Below are positions 19,301 to 25,567 of a stretch of DNA of 34,910 nucleotides, piece after piece; the stretch's first letter is position 1; each line of letters opens with the position of its first letter. Source of the DNA: Gemmatimonadota bacterium (lineage in GTDB: Bacteria > Gemmatimonadota > Gemmatimonadetes > Gemmatimonadales > Gemmatimonadaceae); NCBI GenBank assembly GCA_003155795.1, contig PMEM01000027.1, positions 100,721-135,630 of the forward strand, read 5' to 3'. The position numbers and the translations under genes are program-made. The notes below the pieces were generated by a model that worked only from the letters and a program-made list of their open reading frames with translations, made no database searches and had not been told where the DNA came from.

Positions 19301-19557
19301 TCATGGAGGATGGTACGTATACCAAACTTCGCGAAGTCTCAGTGACTTATTCGCTCACCGGCGCGTTGGTGCAGCGCGCCGGGTTCAGTAGCGCCGACCT
19401 GCGGATTTCAGGGCGTAACCTGCATACATGGACGAAGTACACCGGGATGGATCCCGAAACGAACCTCGCCGGCGCCGACGCGCTTGTGCAGGGTTACGAC
19501 TTCTTCAACATGCCGCAGACGCGATCGATTGTTTTCGCGATCTCACTGAACCGCTGA
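16333..19557 (+). CDS. SusC/RagA-type TonB-dependent outer-membrane transporter
   Basis: A 1074-residue protein. The start at 16333 has AGGA 5 nt upstream and is followed by a signal peptide ending VGFAQQ; an earlier in-frame ATG at 16165 would place the promoter element inside the gene. The order is: carboxypeptidase-regulatory-like domain (GTTIVGQVTTGNGVPLQSAAVVVQG onward, about residues 30-105), the plug with the SusC marker sequence AYIRIRGIKSLSGDGQPLFVVDGVPID and SVDILKGAAAAAIYGARASNGVILITTKSG, then a beta barrel ending in an aromatic-poor but typical FAISLNR. It imports oligomers too large for porins, using TonB energy. SusD follows 17 bp later. Its promoter (TTGCGC, 17 bp, TATATC) matches that of BNR2. 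RagA-like members take up peptides, so peptide import is as likely as glycan import. Confidence 0.96.
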   Translation: MRPVHKLMLTLVLGVGVSPGVGFAQQTGTTIVGQVTTGNGVPLQSAAVVVQGMGLGGVTRDNGRYTIEVSAAGSLGQQVTLTVRLIGYAPESVQITLKPGTITQNFNLKTNPLRLGEIVVTGAGTSTTREKLGNVINTVDSAVIAKSNETNLVNALSAKAPGVTVVSESGVPGSSAYIRIRGIKSLSGDGQPLFVVDGVPIDNSTNVNGSSLTGANTPNRASDINPDDIASVDILKGAAAAAIYGARASNGVILITTKSGHSGPTRYTLSSSYSVDDVNHAIPLQTKYGQGSNGVAGACSTPDCSAASGSWGPALAPGTPVYDHFGELFHTGNSANTHLTVSGGNDRTTFYASGGRASQNGVVIGPNNYYDRTDARLKATHMVFDNLKIGGNISFADDRGASILRGGSVSGLMLGGLRTPPDFNQFPYLSTTTGLQRSYRFPDPSPASLTRSRGYDNPLFALYENPSTEETNRTIANVDATWTPKSWLTMKENFGGDYFGDTQLTGESFTASESPLGLVRRADLMHLQIDQNLIATATHTFSSNFNGSLTVGNNVNSRRGRELDVTGNNLIAPAPFTLNNTVTQIGTEYDYVIHALSYFGEASLDAYNQLYLSAALRNDGFSTFGASNPRASYPKASLAWTFTNALGNTEHRGLLSYGKVRAAYGETGKEPNVYSTLATLGRATFASGYTDQLSSTQGGYGGLVTSGTQGNNNLKPERQKEFETGLDVGLFNQMADAGLTYYVDNSTDVILSVPRPSTTGFSAQLLNGAAIRNKGWEATLNVRPVTTARLTWDIGAQWAQNETRVLSLNGASYLSAGGGTFSEAVPSATVGGTFAFRGLGYVRCGVTKSTNLKDKAGNPIDLATACAGAPNGAMYISASGFPVNDPVNRVIGDPNPHWTGNLHSDVHFGKWELSALLDHKQGGMVANMTVGALNNFGTSKVTEARDVMRTFGTDFMKGPTVGPGKGTPVSIGQSWYTGLGSIYSGLGEAFMEDGTYTKLREVSVTYSLTGALVQRAGFSSADLRISGRNLHTWTKYTGMDPETNLAGADALVQGYDFFNMPQTRSIVFAISLNR

Positions 19558-19574
19558 TCCCAGGAGATCCAACA

Positions 19575-20948
19575 GTGAATCAATACATCAGAAGTGCGGC
19601 CTTGGCCGCTGCGGTTCCCGTGCTCTTTGCAGGTTGCGGCAACGACTTCCTGAAATGCGCGGAATGCATCACAAGCCCGAACGCGCCAACAGCGGCGACC
19701 TCCACACAACGACTGGTCGCGGTTCAGGCCAAGCTTACGCAGTTCCTGAATGGGAATCTGGCGCGCGTTGTTTCCATGTGGATGCAACAAATGGCTGGAA
19801 CACAGCTACAGTACCAGTCGCAGGATCTGTATGTGATCGATGGGGGAAGCGGCGATTTCAGCATGCCGTATACCGGAGGTGGGCTCATCGACTTGCGTGC
19901 GATCGAGGCGTCATCGTCGGCCTCCGGCGACAAGACGTTTCAGGGAATCGCCCAGGTCATTGAGGCATGGGAGATAGGGACGGTTGCGGATGTCTGGGGT
20001 GACGTTCCGTATTCGCAGGCAGCAAAGGCGGATTCGTTTCCAACGCCGGTTTACGATCCACAGAAGATGGTGTACGATAGCGTTCTCGCCACGCTTGACA
20101 AGGCGATTGCTAATCTCAACTCCAGTGGCGGTGTCGGACCTGGAAGTGCGGAGATCGTGTACCGCGGAAACGCGGCGCTCTGGTTGCAGCTCGCGCACAC
20201 GCTCAAGGCGCGTTTCTATCTTCACCTGGCCGAACGAGATCCAAGCAATTATGCGAAGGCTCTCGCCGAGGCCAACCAGGGCATTGCCAGCAATGCAGCA
20301 GATTATCTGACTTACCAGACCAGCAATGCAAACGAGCAGAATGACTGGTACCAGTTCCAGCTGACCGGAACGCGTACCGGATTCGAACGCGCGGGCAAGT
20401 ATCAGGTCGATCTGCTGAAGAGCATCGGTGACCCGCGGCTTGCTGAGTATTATCAGATTGCTGCGGGCGCGACCGGCTATATCGGTGCCTCCCCAGGGCA
20501 GGATCTCGCAGGTAACATGTCAAATGTCAGCGCGAAGCGACTCGCACCGGATTATCGCCAGCCTCTCGTCACGTACAATGAGAATCTGCTGATAAAAGCC
20601 GAGGCCCTGTTCAAGCTCGGAAATACGCAGGCAGCGCTCGATACGCTGAACAAGGAACGCGCTGCATGGGGAGTGTCGACTCCATGGCACTCGGCGCTGA
20701 CGCTTACGCCTGTCGCGGGGCCAGTTGCGCTGACCGATATCATGCGCGAGAAGTACATCACGCTCTTCCAGAATGTGGAAGCGTGGAACGATTACAAGCG
20801 CACATGCTTACCGGCCCTGGTACCAGCGGGCGGTGCAGCTACACTCCCCGGGCGGATGCTATATACCAATTCGGAGCGACAAACCAATCCGAATGTGCCG
20901 ACCGATCCGATCCTGAACTGGAACGATCCGGCTGCCTGCGGCAGTTAG
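19575..20948 (+). CDS. SusD/RagB-type substrate-binding outer-membrane lipoprotein
   Basis: A 457-residue protein starting at GTG: AGGAGA sits 8 nt upstream and the signal follows immediately (NQYIRSAALAAAVPVLFAGC), giving a lipidated Cys at residue 21. A longer in-frame ATG at 19428 lies inside SusC and has no signal peptide. The helical SusD_2-like core is visible in TFQGIAQVIEAWEIGTVADVWGDVPYSQAA, in ALWLQLAHTLKARFYLHLA (TPR-like) and in LVTYNENLLIKAEALFKLGNTQAALDTLNKERA. It caps the SusC barrel and selects the ligand at the cell surface. It is 17 bp behind SusC, clearly the same transcript. The subtype resembles RagB/SusD_2 proteins rather than starch-type SusD, which keeps a peptide ligand open. 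Confidence 0.94.
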   Translation: MNQYIRSAALAAAVPVLFAGCGNDFLKCAECITSPNAPTAATSTQRLVAVQAKLTQFLNGNLARVVSMWMQQMAGTQLQYQSQDLYVIDGGSGDFSMPYTGGGLIDLRAIEASSSASGDKTFQGIAQVIEAWEIGTVADVWGDVPYSQAAKADSFPTPVYDPQKMVYDSVLATLDKAIANLNSSGGVGPGSAEIVYRGNAALWLQLAHTLKARFYLHLAERDPSNYAKALAEANQGIASNAADYLTYQTSNANEQNDWYQFQLTGTRTGFERAGKYQVDLLKSIGDPRLAEYYQIAAGATGYIGASPGQDLAGNMSNVSAKRLAPDYRQPLVTYNENLLIKAEALFKLGNTQAALDTLNKERAAWGVSTPWHSALTLTPVAGPVALTDIMREKYITLFQNVEAWNDYKRTCLPALVPAGGAATLPGRMLYTNSERQTNPNVPTDPILNWNDPAACGS

Positions 20949-20977
20949 CCGTCGGTCGGTGCAGCACACGTAAAAAA

Positions 20978-21030
20978 CCTCACTGGCCACCTTGGATCAC
21001 GCGCGGCGCGTGCCAGAGTGGCCAGTGAGG
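20978..21030. terminator. 13-bp perfect inverted repeat after SusD
   Basis: CCTCACTGGCCAC (20978-20990) and GTGGCCAGTGAGG (21018-21030) pair perfectly around a 27-nt GC-rich loop. A run of six A directly precedes it on the plus strand, so a T-tract follows the stem only on the minus strand. As a plus-strand terminator of SusCD it lacks the T-tract; attenuation or mRNA end protection of susCD are alternatives. Confidence 0.55.
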
Positions 21031-21046
21031 CGACAGATCGGGACGC

Positions 21047-21084
21047 CGTTCTGCTACGCTATCAATAAACCCGCTAGCAGAACG
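21047..21084 (+). terminator. 10-bp perfect inverted repeat (hairpin)
   Basis: CGTTCTGCTA (21047-21056) pairs with TAGCAGAACG (21075-21084) over an 18-nt loop. It follows the 13-bp hairpin by 16 bp. No T-tract follows, so the role is unclear. Confidence 0.45.
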
Positions 21085-21116
21085 ACACTCCTTCGTTATG
21101 CGTACAACAGATAACT

Positions 21117-21143
21117 GGGCCGGTTCCGACAACCGGTCGGCCC
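21117..21143 (+). other. Nested inverted repeat with two alternative stems
   Basis: GGGCCG/CGGCCC (21117-21122, 21138-21143) and CCGGTT/AACCGG (21120-21125, 21131-21136) share bases, so the two stems compete. This is the third inverted repeat in the SusD-BNR3 gap. Confidence 0.45.
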
Positions 21144-21233
21144 AATCGCCGTTGAACCAGTGGCCACCGGCTGCCTCGGGTTGCTTGTTGTTTATTCGTC
21201 ATCGCATCGCGCACTCTCTAAACCGATCGCACC

Positions 21234-24200
21234 ATGAAGAGATTTACACCAGGTTCCTACGTCGCCCGCTGGGCGCCATTTTTCATCGGCGTCGTCATTT
21301 TATTGGGGCCATCGGACGGCTTCGCGCAGTCGCAAGCAAACCGACCCGGGAGAGGTCTCCAGGCTGAACCCTTTCAGTTCGAGTACATGGGTCCAGCCAA
21401 CGGTGGCCGCATCGCATCGGTGTCCGGCGTTGCTGGTGATCCCAAGACCTGGTACATGGGGTCGGCATCAGGCGGGGTGTGGAAGTCAAGCGACAGTGGA
21501 CGCACTTTCGTACCGGTGTTCGACAGCATGCCTGTGCAGGCCATCGGAGCGCTGGCAACTGCGCCATCCGAGCCCGGTACCGTCTGGGCGGGAACCGGCG
21601 AGGCATGGGCGGTTCGCGACGCCGATGTCATGGGCGACGGCATTTATAAGTCGACCGACGCTGGCAAGACCTGGAAGAATATGGGCCTTCGCGAAACGGG
21701 CAGGATCGGACGCATCATCGTGAACCCGACCAATGCGAATGTCGTTTTCGTCTGCGCGCTGGGTCGCGTGACCGGACCGCAACAGGAGCGTGGCGTATAC
21801 CGCACGCTGGACGGCGGCAAGACGTGGACCCGGGTGTTGTTTGTCGATGACGGCACGGGTTGCTCCGGCATCACCATGGACGCGCACGATCACAACGTCC
21901 TGTTCGCAGGCATGTGGCAGGTTGTCATGCATACCTGGGGCATGTTCGGCGGTGGACCCTCGAGCGGCATCTATACGACGCGCGACAATGGCAATACATG
22001 GACTAAAGTCACCGATCCCGGCCTCCCCAGGTCACCCATCGGCAAGATCGATGTTGCCATTGCACCGACCAACTCCAATCGCGTCTATGCGCTGATACAG
22101 ACATCGAATCAGGGCTCGGTCTGGCGCTCCGACGACGCGGGACGCACCTGGAAGGTGATCAACTGGGAGCGACCGCTCATCGGTCGCGCCGGCTACTATA
22201 TAGATATCAAGGTCTCGACTGGCGACGCCGACGAAGTGCTGATAGCCAACAGCAGCTTCTGGCAGTCGAAGGACGGAGGAAAGTCATTCAGGTCGGTGCC
22301 GTGGGGCGGTGACACCCATGACATCTGGATCGATCCAACGAATCCGGATAATTTCTCGCTCACCGACGATCTCGGCGCGCACATAACATTCAATCACGGC
22401 AAGAGCTTCACTACCGTCGCGTTGCCAAACGGACAGATGTATCACGTTGCGGTCGACAACCAGGTTCCCTATTGGATCTATTCGAACCGACAGGACGACA
22501 GTAACCCCATGCGTGGCGCAAGTGATTCCCCACTGCGTGCCGCGCCCTTCCGGCGTGGCGAAGCTCCACCAGATGCCGTAGCGACAGATAGAACGCGCCG
22601 AGATTCCGCGGCAGCGGGAGCAGTGCGTGGCGATACGACGTCTGAGCGAGGAGCGCGCCGCGATACGACGGCTGCGCAGCCGACGCGTGCTGCGTTCGCG
22701 CGCGGCGGAAATCAGGGACCACCTGCCAGCTTTGGAAATGTCTTCAATCGGACACCGTGGGAAACTGGCCTCGGCGGCTGTGAGTCAGGCTTTACCATCC
22801 CTGATGTAGCGGATCCGAATATTGTCTGGGCTAGTTGCTACGGCGACCAGGTTACTAGATGGGACGCCAAGACTAAACTTGCGCACTCGGTAAGCCCGTG
22901 GATTCACACACTCGATTGGCCACCGAATGACGCAAAATATCGCTGCCACTGGACTCCACCGCTCGCGGTCGATCCTTTCGATCACAACACCGTGTACTAT
23001 GGCTGTCAGGTGGTGTTCAAGACGTCGGATAAAGGCCAGAACTGGAGCGTAATCAGCCCGGATCTGTCGACACGCGATCCGTCGCGCATCGTCTCATCCG
23101 GCGGAATCGTTGGTGACAACCTCGGTCAGTTCTACGGCGAGGTCGTGTTCGCAATTGCTCCATCGGAGATCAGCAAGGGCTTGATCTGGGCCGGCACGAA
23201 CGACGGAAAGCTCTGGTTCACGCGCGACGGCGGTGGAGCATGGACAGATGTAACGAAGAACATGACCGGTCTGCCAACATGGGGAACGATTCGGAAGATC
23301 GAGCCGTCACACTTTGATCCGGCCACGGCTTATGTTGCGATCGATTTCCACATCATGGACAACCGGAAGCCGTACGTCTACAAGACGACGGACTACGGTA
23401 AGACGTGGTCCAACATCACGGGCGATCTACCGGCTGACGGTCCGCTTGATTATGTGATGGCGGTCGCGGAGAACCCGAACAGGAAGGGGATGTTGTTCGC
23501 GGGGACCGGGCATGCCTTCTATTACTCGCTCAACGATGGCGCTCACTGGACACAATTCCAGGCCGGGCTTCCCGCGGCGCCGGTATCCTGGGTCGTTGTT
23601 CCAAAGCGGTGGAACGACGTAGTGGTGTCAACGTATGGTCGCGGGCTGTACATCCTTCGCGATGTTACGGCTCTGGCAGATGGTGCCACGGCCACGCCTG
23701 CAAGCGAGCCGCGACTCTTCGCACCACACCTCGCGTTCCGGCAGTCGCGCACAGGTCGTGCCGATTTCACGTTTGAGCTGCCACGGGCAGAGAATAACGT
23801 GCAGGTGACTGTGCTTGATGAATCTGGTAGTGAGGTGCGTGCGTATACGATGCGTGCGCACGCCGGGATCAATCGCGTCCCATGGGATCTTCGCTACGAA
23901 CCCGCAGAGCAGGTCGCTCTGCGGACGGTTGCACCGGACAACCCACACATATTTGACGAGCCTCGTTTCGACGGTCAGCCCACACGCCCGATACTGCACT
24001 GGGGCATCGAGGCGCCCGTCCGCACGGGACCGATTGCAGCACCCGGCCGTTACACGGTGCGGCTCAGCGTCGACGGCAAGACGTTCAACGAGCCATTCGT
24101 TGTGATCCGGGATCCTGCAATGCCATCGTCGGATGCGGATCTTGTCGCATCGACCAAGGCACAGGTTCGAGTTCGCAAGGACATGAACGATGCAGTGAGC

Positions 24201-24617
24201 ATGATCAACGCGATCGAGATCATGCGTAAATCGATCGAAGACGAGAAGGCTGCGAATGCGGGCAAGTCCGATATCGTTTCGGCGCTTGATCGGCTGGACA
24301 CCCAAATGCTCGGCGTCGAGCATCAGCTGCTTTCGCGGTCGGATCTCCAGAGCGACGACAAATATTTTGTGGAACCGAGCAAGGTTTACACTGGCTTGCT
24401 ATGGCTTTCGGGAGAGATTGGGAGCGGAGCTGGTGACGTTGCCGGAGGGGCAGGATACCGCCCGACCACCCAGGCGATGGAAACGCTTGGAAGGCTTGAG
24501 GTCGGCCTTGCGGCGGCTCAGAAGGGCTACGCGATCCTGCTTCACAACACCGTGCCGGCATTCAACAGTGCGATGAAAGGTCGCCTGGGGGGAATCTCTC
24601 CTCAGCAGAAGCATTAG
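21234..24617 (+). CDS. BNR3: secreted giant Asp-box (BNR/VPS10-like) beta-propeller protein, paralogue of BNR1
   Basis: A 1127-residue protein with a signal peptide (MKRFTPGSYVARWAPFFIGVVILLGPSDGFAQ). It has the architecture of BNR1: about eleven Asp-boxes (GVWKSSDSGRTF, IYKSTDAGKTW, VYRTLDGGKTW, IYTTRDNGNTW, VWRSDDAGRTW, VFKTSDKGQNW, LWFTRDGGGAW and others), the Cys block GGCESGF/WASCYG/YRCHW/YYGCQV, an Ig-like part and the C-terminal helical domain ending near VPAFNSAMKGRLGG. The linker is longer than in BNR1, Arg/Asp/Thr/Ala-rich, with an imperfect internal repeat (VRGDTTSERG / ARRDTTAAQ). No clear Shine-Dalgarno precedes the ATG, but the signal peptide supports it. It follows SusD after a hairpin-rich gap, so it may have its own promoter or be fed by read-through. 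The function is unknown. Confidence 0.88.
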   Translation: MKRFTPGSYVARWAPFFIGVVILLGPSDGFAQSQANRPGRGLQAEPFQFEYMGPANGGRIASVSGVAGDPKTWYMGSASGGVWKSSDSGRTFVPVFDSMPVQAIGALATAPSEPGTVWAGTGEAWAVRDADVMGDGIYKSTDAGKTWKNMGLRETGRIGRIIVNPTNANVVFVCALGRVTGPQQERGVYRTLDGGKTWTRVLFVDDGTGCSGITMDAHDHNVLFAGMWQVVMHTWGMFGGGPSSGIYTTRDNGNTWTKVTDPGLPRSPIGKIDVAIAPTNSNRVYALIQTSNQGSVWRSDDAGRTWKVINWERPLIGRAGYYIDIKVSTGDADEVLIANSSFWQSKDGGKSFRSVPWGGDTHDIWIDPTNPDNFSLTDDLGAHITFNHGKSFTTVALPNGQMYHVAVDNQVPYWIYSNRQDDSNPMRGASDSPLRAAPFRRGEAPPDAVATDRTRRDSAAAGAVRGDTTSERGARRDTTAAQPTRAAFARGGNQGPPASFGNVFNRTPWETGLGGCESGFTIPDVADPNIVWASCYGDQVTRWDAKTKLAHSVSPWIHTLDWPPNDAKYRCHWTPPLAVDPFDHNTVYYGCQVVFKTSDKGQNWSVISPDLSTRDPSRIVSSGGIVGDNLGQFYGEVVFAIAPSEISKGLIWAGTNDGKLWFTRDGGGAWTDVTKNMTGLPTWGTIRKIEPSHFDPATAYVAIDFHIMDNRKPYVYKTTDYGKTWSNITGDLPADGPLDYVMAVAENPNRKGMLFAGTGHAFYYSLNDGAHWTQFQAGLPAAPVSWVVVPKRWNDVVVSTYGRGLYILRDVTALADGATATPASEPRLFAPHLAFRQSRTGRADFTFELPRAENNVQVTVLDESGSEVRAYTMRAHAGINRVPWDLRYEPAEQVALRTVAPDNPHIFDEPRFDGQPTRPILHWGIEAPVRTGPIAAPGRYTVRLSVDGKTFNEPFVVIRDPAMPSSDADLVASTKAQVRVRKDMNDAVSMINAIEIMRKSIEDEKAANAGKSDIVSALDRLDTQMLGVEHQLLSRSDLQSDDKYFVEPSKVYTGLLWLSGEIGSGAGDVAGGAGYRPTTQAMETLGRLEVGLAAAQKGYAILLHNTVPAFNSAMKGRLGGISPQQKH
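23085..23505 (+). repeat. BNR3 copy of the conserved segment
   Basis: Partner of 10810-11230 in opposite orientation. Together they form an inverted repeat of about 420 bp flanking some 12 kb that contains the shared promoters, BNR2, SusC and SusD. Confidence 0.75.
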
Positions 24618-24634
24618 TCGGTAATCGCTACATA

Positions 24635-24662
24635 GCCTGGGCTTTCGGAAGGGGGCTCAGGC
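24635..24662 (+). terminator. Weak hairpin after BNR3
   Basis: GCCTGGGC (24635-24642) pairs with GCTCAGGC (24655-24662) with one G-T pair. It lies 18 bp after the BNR3 stop and before the GntR promoter. No T-tract follows, so it is at best a factor-dependent terminator. Confidence 0.35.
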
Positions 24663-24674
24663 AGCAGGCCACAC

Positions 24675-24710
24675 TTGCCCAGAGTCGAGAAATGGGATAT
24701 TGTATCCAAT
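24675..24710 (+). promoter_or_regulatory. Predicted promoter/operator of the GntR-hydroxyproline operon
   Basis: TTGCCC (24675-24680), a 17-bp spacer and TATTGT (24698-24703) make the best promoter. The palindrome GGATA-TTG-TATCC (24695-24707) overlaps the -10; read on the minus strand with its flank it is ATTGGATACAATATCC, one base from the 16-mer before BNR2 and SusC. This implies autoregulation by the encoded FCD protein. Confidence 0.6.
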
Positions 24711-24805
24711 CCACTCAAGCCGGTGGCGGCCATCAGGAAGTCAGCGTATCTCTACGAGTTACTTGACTTACTGGCATTTAATCCCCGCTCCGGAGAATCC
24801 ACGAA

Positions 24806-25567
24806 ATGGGCCGCATCGTCAAATCACCTCCCCGCACGCCAGCATCAAGCGCAGCAGCCAACGCGATGATGGTTTTGCCCATAACGCGGCAGACTGTCAC
24901 GCATCAGGCGACCGAGGCGTTGCGTGAAAGGATACTTCGAGGGATGTACCCGGATGAAACGCCGCTGAGGCAGGATGCTCTGGCAGCGGAGTTGGGCGTA
25001 AGCCGCATCCCGATTCGTGAAGCACTCCGGCAACTCGAGGCTGAAGGCCTGGTTGTCTTCAACCCGCACCGGGGCGCAGTGGTCTCATCGCTCTCGGTTG
25101 ATGAAATCGACGAGCTCTTCGAACTTCGCTCGCAGATCGAAAGCGATCTTGTACGTCGTGCTGTCAGCCGCACAACCGCGGAGGATATATCTCGTGCGAA
25201 GGAAATCCTCAAGGCGTATGAGGCAGCATTCCGAGGGGTCGAAGTGACCGAGTGGGGCAAACTCAACTGGGAGTTCCATTCCACTCTGTATGCGCCAGCT
25301 GATCGGCCCTTCACAATGGCAATTATCCAACGACTGCACCAACAGAGCGATCGATATCTCCGCATGCAACTAGTTCTCACTCACGGAGAGTCGCGTGCAA
25401 TCGACGAACACCGCGCCATACTCGCAGCTGTCGCCGCGCATGATACCAAGCAGGCCGCGGCTCTCATGCGGCAACACATAGTCGGAGCCGGCCGTCAACT
25501 GGCGCGTTTCGTAAGCACGGAGCGACAGGCAGCGGAAGCCAGTGCTCCCAAATCACGACGATCATGA
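24806..25567 (+). CDS. GntR-family transcriptional regulator, FCD subfamily (predicted hydroxyproline regulator)
   Basis: A 253-residue regulator. A winged helix occupies about residues 28-95 (TVTHQATEALRERILRGMYPDETPLRQDALAAELGVSRIPIREALRQLEAEGLV, then the wing FNPHRGAVVSSL). An all-helical FCD effector domain follows, with the usual metal-binding His positions visible in WEFHSTLY, DEHRAILAAVAAHD and LMRQHIVGAG. GGAG lies 10 nt upstream of the ATG; an ATG at 24866 would also keep the domain. Such proteins repress catabolic operons and are released by an acid substrate or intermediate. It is the first gene of the hydroxyproline operon (ATGA overlap with the dehydrogenase). The perfect palindrome GGATA-TTG-TATCC over its own promoter suggests autoregulation. 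The effector is unknown. Confidence 0.93.
   Translation: MGRIVKSPPRTPASSAAANAMMVLPITRQTVTHQATEALRERILRGMYPDETPLRQDALAAELGVSRIPIREALRQLEAEGLVVFNPHRGAVVSSLSVDEIDELFELRSQIESDLVRRAVSRTTAEDISRAKEILKAYEAAFRGVEVTEWGKLNWEFHSTLYAPADRPFTMAIIQRLHQQSDRYLRMQLVLTHGESRAIDEHRAILAAVAAHDTKQAAALMRQHIVGAGRQLARFVSTERQAAEASAPKSRRS

Larger units (their letters stand above)
20949..21233. other. Hairpin-rich gap between SusD and BNR3
   Basis: No gene is seen in these 285 bp. Three inverted repeats lie in the first 200 bp and are listed separately. No copy of the shared operator is present, so BNR3 is either read through from SusCD or has a promoter of its own near TTGTTT...TCTAAA (about 21188-21225), which is weak. 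Confidence 0.5.

Noticed and set aside
19428-19574. SusD starting inside SusC at ATG 19428
   Set aside because: The extra residues have no signal character and lie in another frame of SusC; GTG 19575 has AGGAGA and is followed by a lipoprotein signal.
9698-24617. BNR proteins as sialidases
   Set aside because: Only Asp-boxes are seen; no FRIP-like Arg motif or recognisable catalytic Tyr/Glu set was found, and Asp-boxes occur in many unrelated propellers.
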